A stretch of DNA of 64,000 nt. Source: Planomicrobium sp. CPCC 101110 (lineage in GTDB: Bacteria; Bacillota; Bacilli; Bacillales_A; Planococcaceae). Of this stretch, positions 25,423 through 33,768 are shown piece by piece. The stretch covers positions 1-64,000 of the forward strand of contig NZ_VOHD01000008.1 in assembly GCF_007859395.1 (NCBI RefSeq), written 5' to 3'. The position numbers were made by a program, and so were the translations under genes. Below the pieces are notes generated by a model. The model ran no database searches. It was not told the origin of the DNA and was given only the letters and a program-made list of their open reading frames with translations. Positions within the stretch are counted from its first letter, which is position 1. Every line of letters starts with the position of its first letter.

Positions 25423-26436
25423 TCAATCGTGTTTTAAGCGCGGATCGATGAAAAAGTAAAGCGTATCAACAATCAAATTGACCATAATGAAAATTATCGC
25501 TATAAGGAGCGTTACCCCCATGACTGCCGGAAAGTCCAAATACGTGATTGCGTTGACCGCGTATTGCCCGAGGCCTGGCCAGGAGAAAACGGATTCTACC
25601 AGGACGCTGCCGCCGAGCGCATGGCCGAATGCCATCCCGAGCAATGTAATGACCGGCATGACCCCGTTTCGCAAAGCGTGGCCATATAACACGCGGTTTT
25701 CCGGCGCCCCTTTTGCATAAGCTGTCCGGATATAGTCACTTTTCAATACCGACAGCATACTCGACCGGGTCATCCGTGTGATCATGCCGATGGTCACCGC
25801 GGCAAGCGTGATTCCCGGCAAGATCAAATGCATGACTGCCGCATAGAACACCGGCCAATTCCCGGTCAATAATGCATCAACCGTATACATTCCGGTAATA
25901 TAGTCGGGTGGTGCCATGCCCCCGTCCAGACGACCGGATCCCGGAAGTATCCCTAATTTCAAGTAGAAGAAAAGCAAGAACAGCAGCCCTAGCCAGAAAG
26001 CCGGCATCGCCACTCCCAGCAGGGCGAACACCCTCGTGAATTGATCCGCAAGTTTATCCTTCCTGCTCGCGCTGATCACACCGAACGGAATACCGACCAA
26101 CAATGTCACAATCATTGCAAACATCGTCAATTCGAAAGTGGCCGGTGTATATCTCAGCAAATCATTCAGGACCGGCCGCTGGGAATAGGTGCTTTCCCCG
26201 AGGTCGCCTTGAAGAATCCCTCCCATGTAGCGGCCATATTGGACATAGAGCGGATCGTTCAGGCCCATGTCTTCTCGAAGTTCTTCTATCCCTTCAGGCG
26301 TCGCTTTCGGTCCCAAGATCAAGCGGGCAGGATCACCAGGAATGGTATTGGAAATTGCAAAGGTCAGAATACTAATGCCGATCAAAATCGGAATCATCAA
26401 CAATAAGCGTTTAGCGACAAATCTTAAGGCATGCAT
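25423..26436 (-). CDS. ABC transporter permease (DppB/OppB-like)
   Basis: 337 residues with six predicted membrane helices. The N-terminus (RFVAKRLLLMIPILIGISIL) and the EAA-type loop (KSDYIRTAYAKGAPENRVLYGHALRN) are those of the first permease of peptide importers. It forms the channel with the DppC-like protein. Length is slightly over the usual 305-310 because of a longer loop around residues 165-195 (SGRLDGGMAPPDYITGMY). Confidence 0.93.
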   Translation of the reverse strand: MHALRFVAKRLLLMIPILIGISILTFAISNTIPGDPARLILGPKATPEGIEELREDMGLNDPLYVQYGRYMGGILQGDLGESTYSQRPVLNDLLRYTPATFELTMFAMIVTLLVGIPFGVISASRKDKLADQFTRVFALLGVAMPAFWLGLLFLLFFYLKLGILPGSGRLDGGMAPPDYITGMYTVDALLTGNWPVFYAAVMHLILPGITLAAVTIGMITRMTRSSMLSVLKSDYIRTAYAKGAPENRVLYGHALRNGVMPVITLLGMAFGHALGGSVLVESVFSWPGLGQYAVNAITYLDFPAVMGVTLLIAIIFIMVNLIVDTLYFFIDPRLKHD

Positions 26437-26462
26437 TCAATCGCACTTCCTTCCTGGCAATA

Positions 26463-27419
26463 TTAAGTATGGATACAGGCAGCAAAATGGCCGGGCGTTT
26501 TTTCTTCCAATGGCGGAACGATTTCCGCACACTCTTTTGTCGCCATCGGGCAGCGCGTGTGGAAAGGGCAGCCGGATGGCGGATTTGATGGGCTTGGCAA
26601 ATCGCCTTGCAAAATAATCCGCTCTTTTTTCTGCAGTGGATCCGGCACAGGCAAAGCCGATAAAAGCGCTCGGGTATAAGGATGTTTCGGATCCGCATAG
26701 ACTTTCTCCACATCGGAAATTTCAACAACTTTCCCTAGATACATAACGGCTACTTTGTCAGAGATATGCTGGACGACTGACAAATCGTGGGAGATGAACA
26801 TATAGCTCAGATTCATCTCCTGCTGCAGTTCCAGCATCAAGTTTAAAACTTGGGACTGCACCGAAACGTCCAGAGCGGAAACCGGTTCGTCTGCAATGAT
26901 CAAGCGCGGTTCCAGCATCAATGCCCGGGCAATGCCGATCCGCTGCCGCTGCCCACCGGAAAATTCATGCGGGTAATTATTGAGCTGGTCCCTTCGCAGG
27001 CCGATCTTCTCCACAAGCAGTTCAACTTTCTCTCTCCGCTCGTTGCGGGTGCCAATGTTATGAATAATCAAAGGAGCTTCTAAAATTTTCCTCACGGTAT
27101 TTCTCGGATTCAAAGAAGCGTATGGATCTTGAAAGACAATCTGCATTTCTTTGCGAAGTTCCTTCATCTGTTTCGCATTCATTCCGGTTACTTCTTCGCC
27201 TTTGAATTTAATGCTGCCTTCCGTCGGTTCGGCGAGGCGCAAAATGGAGCGGCCAAGGCTGGACTTTCCGCATCCGGATTCCCCCACAATGCCTAAAGTC
27301 TGCCCTTCCTCGATAGTGATGCTGACGCCGTCCACCGCTTTCACAATGGTTTTCTCACCCATAAACCCTTTTTTAATGGTGAAGTGCTGTTTCAAGTTCG
27401 TCACTTCTAACAACGCCAT
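26463..27419 (-). CDS. ABC transporter ATP-binding protein (DppF/OppF-like)
   Basis: 318 residues. Walker A GESGCGKSSLG, signature FSGGQRQRIGIARAL, Walker B LIIADEPVSALD, switch His in ISHDLSVV, and the C-terminal oligopeptide-specific domain with CPFHTRCPMA, whose cysteines occur in Fe-S-binding members. The start at 27419 (MALLEVTN) has GGGGGAG six bases before it. It overlaps the end of the DppD-like gene by 47 bases, more than is usual. Confidence 0.94.
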   Translation of the reverse strand: MALLEVTNLKQHFTIKKGFMGEKTIVKAVDGVSITIEEGQTLGIVGESGCGKSSLGRSILRLAEPTEGSIKFKGEEVTGMNAKQMKELRKEMQIVFQDPYASLNPRNTVRKILEAPLIIHNIGTRNERREKVELLVEKIGLRRDQLNNYPHEFSGGQRQRIGIARALMLEPRLIIADEPVSALDVSVQSQVLNLMLELQQEMNLSYMFISHDLSVVQHISDKVAVMYLGKVVEISDVEKVYADPKHPYTRALLSALPVPDPLQKKERIILQGDLPSPSNPPSGCPFHTRCPMATKECAEIVPPLEEKTPGHFAACIHT

Positions 27420-28389
27420 CTTGGTCTCCCCCCTTCTCGTCAAAAAGCCAGCAAGCCGATTGGTGGCCGGCTTTTATATCGAACATGGGGGGAACTGTCG
27501 TCCGGCAAATATCCATCGTATGGCGGCACCTTTCTGCAAAGCGGCATCCTGCCGGCATATTCCCGGGAGCGGGAACTGTTCCAGGAATCGATCCCAATTT
27601 CTGCTTGCGCTGCCCGAGTTTCGGTATAGAGTCGAGCAGTCCGATGGTGTAAGGGTGTGTTGGGTTTTGGAACAATTCCAGAACCGGTCCTTCTTCAACT
27701 ATCTTTCCGGCATACATAACAATGACGCGGTCGCAAACTTCTGCGACAACTCCCATATCATGGGTGATCATAATGATGCCCATCTGCGTCTGCCGTTTGA
27801 TTTCACCCATCAATTCCAGAATCTGCGCTTGGATTGTAACATCGAGCGCCGTTGTCGGTTCATCGCAAATCAGAAGCTGCGGTTCGCAAGCCATCGCAAT
27901 TGCAATCATGACCCGCTGCCTCATTCCGCCGGACAACTGGTGCGGATATTCGTTGACCAGTTCTTCAGCGCGAGGAAGGCCGACGTCTTTCAACAGCTTC
28001 AGCACCCGTGTCCGCCGTTCCTCTTTTGTCATATTGCGGTGCAGGATCAGCGATTCTTCAATTTGGGTTCCGACAGTCTGCAATGGATTGAGCGATGTCA
28101 ACGGGTCCTGGAAAATCATCGATACTTGGTTGCCCCGGATTTTTTCCAGCTTTCGCTTCGAATAGGCGGCTATGTTTTCATCCAGCAAGTTGATATCTCC
28201 GTCCAGCCGGGCTTTTTCGGGCAGCAAGCGCATCAGGGAGAGGGCCGTCATGCTTTTTCCGCATCCTGATTCGCCGACAATCCCAACCGTTTCCCCTTTT
28301 TCCACCTGGAAAGAGATCCGATCTAATATCGTTGCGTATTTCCCGTTTTTCTTTAGGGATAAGGAAAGATCTTTTACATCCAATAGCAT
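27373..28389 (-). CDS. ABC transporter ATP-binding protein (DppD/OppD-like)
   Basis: 338 residues. Walker A GESGCGKSMTA, signature LSGGMRQRVMIAIAM, Walker B LLICDEPTTALD, His switch in ITHDMGVV, and the C-terminal CRFAERCRHTMDIC cysteine cluster. It couples ATP hydrolysis to import together with the DppF-like protein. The start at 28389 has AAAGGGGG eight bases upstream. The last 15 residues run past the start of the next gene. Confidence 0.94.
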   Translation of the reverse strand: MLLDVKDLSLSLKKNGKYATILDRISFQVEKGETVGIVGESGCGKSMTALSLMRLLPEKARLDGDINLLDENIAAYSKRKLEKIRGNQVSMIFQDPLTSLNPLQTVGTQIEESLILHRNMTKEERRTRVLKLLKDVGLPRAEELVNEYPHQLSGGMRQRVMIAIAMACEPQLLICDEPTTALDVTIQAQILELMGEIKRQTQMGIIMITHDMGVVAEVCDRVIVMYAGKIVEEGPVLELFQNPTHPYTIGLLDSIPKLGQRKQKLGSIPGTVPAPGNMPAGCRFAERCRHTMDICRTTVPPMFDIKAGHQSACWLFDEKGGDQDGVVRSDELETALHH

Positions 28390-28408
28390 TATCAAAACCC
28401 CCTTTGAT

Positions 28409-29059
28409 TTATGATCGGGCTACTTTGGCCAAGTCTTTCAGCGCTGCCGTATAGTGATCGGAAAAAGTTTTCTGGATCATTTGGCGATTTTTCGTACGAA
28501 GCGCATCCAGCAGAACTTTATGGTTATGAACCACTTGTTCCACACGGAGAGGCACTTGGTTGGCGATTGTCAGAAACATGGCCCCTACTTGGGTGTCCAT
28601 ATGTTTATGGATGTTGATCAACCGGTTATGCTTTGAAGCACTGACAATGGTTCCATGAAACAGGATGTCACATTGGGCTTGTTTTTCTAAATCCTGTTCC
28701 ATCATCGCCTGATGGAATTTCTCCAATAACCGCTCCAGTTTGGCAAAGTCTTTGTCAGTTAAATACTCTACCGCCAACTGTGCCGCCTCTCCTTCCAGCA
28801 AAGCGCGGAGTGTATAGATTTCAAAAGCGTCCTGTTGGGACAGCGTAGCGACAAAAGTTCCCTTGTTCGTTTCATGCTTGATCAATCCCTCATTTTGGAG
28901 AAGCTTCAACGCTTCCCGCACCGGCCCTCTGGAAATTTGGAGCTTTTCTGCCAGCCTGGCTTGATTGATGCGCTCTCCCGCAAGCAATTCCCCGTTCAAA
29001 ATCATTTTCCTTATTATTTTCGCAACATCGTCTGACAGTGTCCGTTGATCGAGAATCAT
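28409..29059 (-). CDS. GntR family regulator (FadR/FCD subfamily)
   Basis: 216 residues. Winged HTH at about 5-70 (GERINQARLAEKLQISRGPVREALKLLQNEGLI) and an all-helical FCD effector domain from about 80 with metal-site-like histidines (FHGTIV, HNHKVLLDAL, DHYTAAL). FCD regulators generally respond to organic acids or degradation intermediates. Encoded inside the long catabolic operon, it most likely controls that operon, possibly through the GTTAAC repeat at 30922-30941 near the first gene (inference). Confidence 0.9.
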   Translation of the reverse strand: MILDQRTLSDDVAKIIRKMILNGELLAGERINQARLAEKLQISRGPVREALKLLQNEGLIKHETNKGTFVATLSQQDAFEIYTLRALLEGEAAQLAVEYLTDKDFAKLERLLEKFHQAMMEQDLEKQAQCDILFHGTIVSASKHNRLINIHKHMDTQVGAMFLTIANQVPLRVEQVVHNHKVLLDALRTKNRQMIQKTFSDHYTAALKDLAKVARS

Positions 29060-29079
29060 CCCATCCTTCCCCTCCCCCT

Positions 29080-30126
29080 TCAGCTTGCTTTTTCAGGCAG
29101 CGATTCATAGATCGCCTTTAGTTCATATAAGTTGTTCCAGCTCATTTGCCGTTCGCCTGTTTCAATCTCTTTGATGGCTTTTATCAAGGCGTTGAGCAAT
29201 GGCGCTGCAACCTCATGGCTTTCGGCAATTTCCAGAATCGGCACCAATTGGGCATCCACTTCTGTTTTTCTTTTCCGCACAGCCAAATCCCGCCATATGC
29301 CGCTTTTCGTCTTCTTATTGGAAGCCATCCTTTCGGCCAACTTATCAAGCTGGACAGCCAGTTTTTCTTCATTTCGCAGCGCTCTTGGATAAACGAGAGC
29401 GGGATCCCAATCGTCAAAACCGAGCGGCGAGACTCCTTCTTTAGCTGCCGTCTCCAGAATTTCCGAACACAATTCCATTAACATGCCGCGCAAATCTTTT
29501 TTCCTGACGACAGCGGCCATTGTTTCGTCGACCAAAGCGGTCGCATAGAGAAGACCCGCATAAGACAGTTTCCCCCATAAATATCCCCAAATATTTCCGG
29601 TGACTTCTGCCGGCCCCCAGCTTTTCAAAATCTCTTTCAACCGAAGGACGCGATTGGAAACCGTCCCATCCAGCTCCCCGAGATATAAAGAAGCCACACC
29701 GCCGTAAAGGATGCGCCCAGGTTCCAAATAGTCAGCTGAAAAGTTGACAAAACAGCCAATGGTCCGTTCGGCGCCAATCATTTTTGAAATTTGGCGTTCA
29801 CACAAGCCATTCTGCAGCGAAACCACTTGGGCATCGTTGGCCAATAAAGGGATAAACGGTTTTAACGCAGCTTCGGTATGATGGGCTTTCACACAAAGGA
29901 AAACAATGCCAAGAGGCTCGTTTCTTTCCACTAATTGTTGGGGCGTATAAGCTTTTCCATGGATGGTGAACGTTTCTTCAGGCCCTTCAATTGTCAAGCC
30001 GGCCTCATTTATTTTTTCGACATGATCTGCGGCAATGTCGCAGAAAGCCACTTCTTCGCCCGCACGGACCAAGTATGCTCCCAAAACTCCGCCGATGGCT
30101 CCGGATCCGATAATTGTGATTGCCAT
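29080..30126 (-). CDS. Ketopantoate reductase-like NADP-dependent oxidoreductase
   Basis: 348 residues, ApbA/PanE family: Rossmann GSGAIGGVLGAYLVRAGEEV at the N-terminus, LQNGLCERQ for the substrate lysine/asparagine region, and a helical C-terminal domain. Family length is usually 290-310; this one has a longer C-terminus. The genuine panE role is doubtful because the gene is embedded in a catabolic operon without pantothenate genes; it may reduce another 2-keto acid or oxidise a hydroxy acid. AGGGGGCGG lies four bases before the ATG. Confidence 0.82.
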   Translation of the reverse strand: MAITIIGSGAIGGVLGAYLVRAGEEVAFCDIAADHVEKINEAGLTIEGPEETFTIHGKAYTPQQLVERNEPLGIVFLCVKAHHTEAALKPFIPLLANDAQVVSLQNGLCERQISKMIGAERTIGCFVNFSADYLEPGRILYGGVASLYLGELDGTVSNRVLRLKEILKSWGPAEVTGNIWGYLWGKLSYAGLLYATALVDETMAAVVRKKDLRGMLMELCSEILETAAKEGVSPLGFDDWDPALVYPRALRNEEKLAVQLDKLAERMASNKKTKSGIWRDLAVRKRKTEVDAQLVPILEIAESHEVAAPLLNALIKAIKEIETGERQMSWNNLYELKAIYESLPEKAS

Positions 30127-30137
30127 AGTGCCGCCCC

Positions 30138-30953
30138 CTAAAAAAGTTGTAGTCCGCCATCTGCGGAAATTACTTGGCCGCTCACATACTGAGCAAAGTC
30201 AGATGCGAAGAACAGCACCGGATAGGCAATATCTTCCGGCGACCCTAACCGTTTAACCGAGATCGCCTCTATCAGGTTCGCTTGCGCATCTCTTGTCATG
30301 GCGTCCCATTGTTTTTGGGTAGAAGGATTGGATAACACAAAACCCGGAGCCACATTGTTGACCGTGATGCCAAACGGCCCAAGTTCACGCGCCATCTGTC
30401 TCGTAAAACCGATTTGCCCAGCTTTGGCGCTCGTATAGGCTTGGATGCCGGTCAAGCTGCTGCTTCTTCCCGCACCGCTGGAAATATTGACGATTCTTCC
30501 ATAGCGGTTCTTTTTCATATATGGAGCAACCGCCCGCACCATGTAAAAAGCAGAAGTCAAATTTATATCGATAACCTTTGCCCAGTCATCGTCTGTGACT
30601 TCTTCAATCGGCTGATGCACTTGCCCGGCCACACCGCCTGCGGCATTGACCAGAATATCGATCTGCCCGAAATCGGCCGCCACTCGGCCAAGCAATCGGC
30701 CAACTTCTTCCGAATCGGTTGCATCGCATTGATAGGCATGTATTTTTCCGTCTGCCCCAGCAGCTTCGATAGCTTGTTCCACTTCCTTTTTTGATTGTGC
30801 GAGCGGTTCGCTCAATATATCGATTGCTGCCACTTTTGCTCCTCGGATTGCAAACTCTTTGCAAATAGCCCTTCCAATGCCGTGGGCTGCTCCTGTTACG
30901 ATCGCTGTCTTTTCTTCAAAAGTTAACTGTAAACTGTTAACACTTTGTCCCAA
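30138..30953 (-). CDS. Short-chain dehydrogenase/reductase
   Basis: About 271 residues of classical SDR: cofactor motif TGAAHGIGRAI, NAAGG, and active-site Ser (ISSGAG), Tyr and Lys (YTSAKAG). The C-terminus VSGQVISADGGLQLF is typical of FabG-like members. A TTG start at 30953 behind GGGGATG is inferred because the promoter -10 box (30984-30989) would put transcription start near 30977, at the most upstream in-frame start. First gene of the long operon. Confidence 0.85.
   Translation of the reverse strand: MGQSVNSLQLTFEEKTAIVTGAAHGIGRAICKEFAIRGAKVAAIDILSEPLAQSKKEVEQAIEAAGADGKIHAYQCDATDSEEVGRLLGRVAADFGQIDILVNAAGGVAGQVHQPIEEVTDDDWAKVIDINLTSAFYMVRAVAPYMKKNRYGRIVNISSGAGRSSSLTGIQAYTSAKAGQIGFTRQMARELGPFGITVNNVAPGFVLSNPSTQKQWDAMTRDAQANLIEAISVKRLGSPEDIAYPVLFFASDFAQYVSGQVISADGGLQLF
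30922..30941. promoter_or_regulatory. Candidate operator: two GTTAAC palindromes 8 bases apart
   Basis: GTTAAC occurs at 30922-30927 and 30936-30941 with TGTAAACT between. It lies about 35-55 bases after the predicted transcription start of the long operon, inside the first codons of the SDR gene. A repressor bound here would block the operon; the operon-encoded GntR protein is a candidate. This is inference from position and symmetry. Confidence 0.35.
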
Positions 30954-30983
30954 AACAACATCCCCATTTCGCAATTTTTTCTT

Positions 30984-31012
30984 ATTATATGTGCGTTTTT
31001 TTTGAAAAGCAA
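30984..31012 (-). promoter_or_regulatory. Promoter of the long catabolic operon
   Basis: Minus strand -35 TTGCTT (31012-31007), 17-nt spacer, -10 TATAAT (30989-30984), between the glucosidase terminator and the SDR gene. Confidence 0.7.
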
Positions 31013-31066
31013 TATGTTTTTTGAATATTAAATAAATTCAGTATTCTCGTAGTTGTTGAAACAAAT

Positions 31067-31101
31067 AAAAACGGCAAGCCGTTGAATGGCTTGCCGTTTT
31101 T
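31067..31101 (-). terminator. Terminator of the glucosidase operon
   Basis: AAAAACGGCAAGCC and GGCTTGCCGTTTTT arms, a strong stem with flanking A/T runs, directly behind the glucosidase stop codon. Confidence 0.92.
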
Positions 31102-31102
31102 A

Positions 31103-32719
31103 TCAAAGAAGGCGATAGACCCTCGCTTCAAAAGGCTGGATTTCCGTTTCGTTGATCATTTCATAGTTTCCGAGCATCAGCACTGCATCTTTTTGCGCCT
31201 GCCATATGCAGTGCTCCTCTTTCAGATTGGCGACAACCAAAAATTTATCGTGTTCGTCTTGACGCATGTAGGCATAGACAGTCGGGCAGCCGGTGTCGAC
31301 GAGCTCATAGGAGCCATACACGAGCACTTGCCATTCTTTGCGCAAAGCGATCATTCGCCGGTAGAAAGACAGTATGGACAGCGGATCTTTTTTCTGCGCT
31401 TCGACGTTCAGCCATGTGTAGTTCGGATTGAGGCTGAGCCATGGTTCTGCTGTTGAAAAGCTGGCGTAAGGGCTGCTGTCCCACTGCATCGGCGTCCGGG
31501 AATGGTCACGGCTCGTTTTTTTGATGATCCGCATGATGGTGTCATGCGGCACGCCTTCTTTCAGTTTGTAGTGGTACAGCGTTTTTGTCCGCACATCGTT
31601 GTAGAGTTCGATGTCGTGAAAAGGCGCATTGGTCATGCCGATCTCCTGGCCTTGGTAAATATACGGCGTCCCCTGCATCAAAAAATACATGCAGCCGATA
31701 GCTGTGGCGCTTTCCCGCCAATAGTCCCCATCATTCCCCCATGTCGAGACGATGCGCGGCTGATCGTGGTTCTCCAAGTATAAAGCGTTCCAGCCGATCC
31801 CTTCCATCCCTTTTTGCCAGCGGGTCATAATGGCTTTGACTTCGTCGACATCCAAATCCGTCTCGGCTTCGGTATCCCATGCCAGCCAATTTTCAAAATG
31901 GAACATCATATTGATTTTGCCGCGTTCTTCGCTAATCCATTCGTACGCATCCTCCACAAACACGCCATCCGCTTCCCCGACTGTCATGATATCGTATTTT
32001 GAAAACGTCTCATCGCGCAGTTCCGTTAGAAATTCGTGGATGCCTTCGACATTTTTCATCTTCTCAAAAGCTTGTACATAAGGCGCGTTGAGCGGATTGG
32101 GCATATCCGAAAAGTCTTTCTTGATATAGCTGATAACATCCACCCGGAACCCATCGATGCCTTTGTCGAGCCACCAGCGGATCATTTGGTATAAGGCCTG
32201 CCGGACCACTGGATTTTCCCAGTTCAAGTCCGGCTGTTTCTGGGCGAATAAATGCAGATAGTATTGTCCGGTTTTTTCATCATGGGTCCACGCCGGGCCG
32301 CCAAAAATGCTTTCCCAATTCGTCGGCTTGTCGCGCCAAATATACCAGTCACGTTTTTCGTTGTCGCGCGAGGAGCGGGATTCGATAAACCATGGGTGCT
32401 CATCGCTTGTATGGTTGATGACCAAATCAATGATCAGCTTCATGCCGCGCGCATGCACTTCGTGAAGAAGGCGGTCAAAATCCTCCATCGTCCCCATTTC
32501 TTCCATGATGTCCTGATAGTCGCTGATATCATATCCGTTATCGGCATTCGGCGATTTGTAGACCGGACAAAGCCATATCACATCGATGCCGAGCTCTTTC
32601 AAATAATCGAGTTTCTCTGTTACGCCATTAATATCACCGATTCCGTCGCCGTTCGAATCATTGAAGCTGCGGGGATAAACTTGATAGACGACCGCTTCTT
32701 TCCACCAAACTCTTTTCAT
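31103..32719 (-). CDS. malL: GH13 alpha-glucosidase / oligo-1,6-glucosidase
   Basis: 538 residues, GH13 subfamily of oligo-1,6-glucosidases and related alpha-glucosidases. Conserved regions: DLVINHTSDEHPWF, GFRVDVISY with the Asp nucleophile, TVGEADG with the Glu acid/base, and LENHDQPRIV with the third acid. No signal peptide, so cytosolic cleavage of imported isomalto- or malto-oligosaccharides. It is slightly shorter than MalL (561), so trehalose-6-phosphate hydrolase or sucrose-type specificity cannot be excluded. SD AAGGGA. Last gene of an AKR-ROK-GH13 operon, where the ROK kinase would phosphorylate released glucose. Confidence 0.9.
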   Translation of the reverse strand: MKRVWWKEAVVYQVYPRSFNDSNGDGIGDINGVTEKLDYLKELGIDVIWLCPVYKSPNADNGYDISDYQDIMEEMGTMEDFDRLLHEVHARGMKLIIDLVINHTSDEHPWFIESRSSRDNEKRDWYIWRDKPTNWESIFGGPAWTHDEKTGQYYLHLFAQKQPDLNWENPVVRQALYQMIRWWLDKGIDGFRVDVISYIKKDFSDMPNPLNAPYVQAFEKMKNVEGIHEFLTELRDETFSKYDIMTVGEADGVFVEDAYEWISEERGKINMMFHFENWLAWDTEAETDLDVDEVKAIMTRWQKGMEGIGWNALYLENHDQPRIVSTWGNDGDYWRESATAIGCMYFLMQGTPYIYQGQEIGMTNAPFHDIELYNDVRTKTLYHYKLKEGVPHDTIMRIIKKTSRDHSRTPMQWDSSPYASFSTAEPWLSLNPNYTWLNVEAQKKDPLSILSFYRRMIALRKEWQVLVYGSYELVDTGCPTVYAYMRQDEHDKFLVVANLKEEHCIWQAQKDAVLMLGNYEMINETEIQPFEARVYRLL

Positions 32720-32820
32720 GGTTGATCCCTTCTTTCAGACGCCGGCATGATCATCCCAGGATTATTCCAGAAGTCGCAATCGCCCGATCTTGTTGCCAGC
32801 TTTTATTTTTCTTCGACCTT

Positions 32821-33699
32821 CTATTTTATGTCTTCCAGCACTAATAAAGCGGCTCCAAGAATTCCTGCCTCGTTTTCAAATTGCGCGACTTTGATGTCCA
32901 GCGGATTCAGCAGCAACGGTTCTAAATGCCCGATGAGGCGGTCCCACCAAAGTTCCGCCGATTCCGATACGCCTCCGCCGATGACTACAATATCCATATC
33001 GAATGCCGCCTGCAATGAGCTGATGACAAGCGCCAGATCTTTTGTAAAACCATCCACCACACTTTGTGCTGCTGGATCGGTTTTCGCCTGGATGAAAAGT
33101 TCCTGCGGTGTGATGGGCAAACCGGCTTCTTTGATTCGGCGCACGAGCGCAGTTCCGGAAACGTATTGTTCGGAACAGCCTTCACGCCCACAAGAGCAAA
33201 GCACGCCGTTCGGATGCAGAATCATATGGCCGACTTCCCCTGCCCCCCCGTGTTTGCCTCCGCTCAGCAATTTACCATCCCAAATAATGCCGCCGCCAAG
33301 CCCCGTTCCAAGTGTCAGACAAACCGTTCGGCCAAAGCCTTTTGCTGCTCCAAACTTCGCTTCCGCGAGTGCTGCGGCATTGGCGTCGTTTTCGACTTCG
33401 ACGCGCTTGCCCGTCGCGCGTTCCAGTTGTTCTTTGACAAGAGTGCCGGTCCAGCCGGGCAATGTTTCAGTGGCATAAATGACTTTCCCTTGAGTCGGAT
33501 CGACAAAGCCATGAGTCCCGATGCCGATCGCTTCAATTTCAGGATCAAGCGCAAGAAAACGCAAGACCTGTTCCTCCAAATACGGATAAAGCGGAAACTG
33601 CGTCGGCAATTTTTCGTCCAGCGAAATGTTCCCCGCATTGTCCACTACGCTCATCCGTACTTTCGTTCCTCCAATGTCCACCCCTAATACTTTAACCAT
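32821..33699 (-). CDS. ROK family sugar kinase (glucokinase-like)
   Basis: 292 residues. Phosphate-binding GVDIGGTKVRM at the N-terminus, NDANAAALAEA with the catalytic Asp region, TLGTGLGGGII, and the ROK zinc site GEVGHMILHPNGVLCSCGREGC. No DNA-binding domain, so a kinase not a repressor. The start at 33699 follows AGAGGGT. Operon context with an alpha-glucosidase favours glucose as substrate. Confidence 0.9.
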   Translation of the reverse strand: MVKVLGVDIGGTKVRMSVVDNAGNISLDEKLPTQFPLYPYLEEQVLRFLALDPEIEAIGIGTHGFVDPTQGKVIYATETLPGWTGTLVKEQLERATGKRVEVENDANAAALAEAKFGAAKGFGRTVCLTLGTGLGGGIIWDGKLLSGGKHGGAGEVGHMILHPNGVLCSCGREGCSEQYVSGTALVRRIKEAGLPITPQELFIQAKTDPAAQSVVDGFTKDLALVISSLQAAFDMDIVVIGGGVSESAELWWDRLIGHLEPLLLNPLDIKVAQFENEAGILGAALLVLEDIK

Positions 33700-33768
33700 G
33701 AATACCCTCTTTTCACTGTTGACGTTTTGATAGTTTGCTTTCTGTTTTGGTTCTAATAACAATATACC

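Noticed and set aside
27151-28269. 372-residue rightward ORF opposite the ATPase genes
   Set aside because: It is the antisense frame of two conserved ABC ATPase genes with no family features of its own.
29080-30126. Assigning the PanE-like gene as true pantothenate panE
   Set aside because: It is embedded in a catabolic operon without panB/panC, and its C-terminus is longer than usual.
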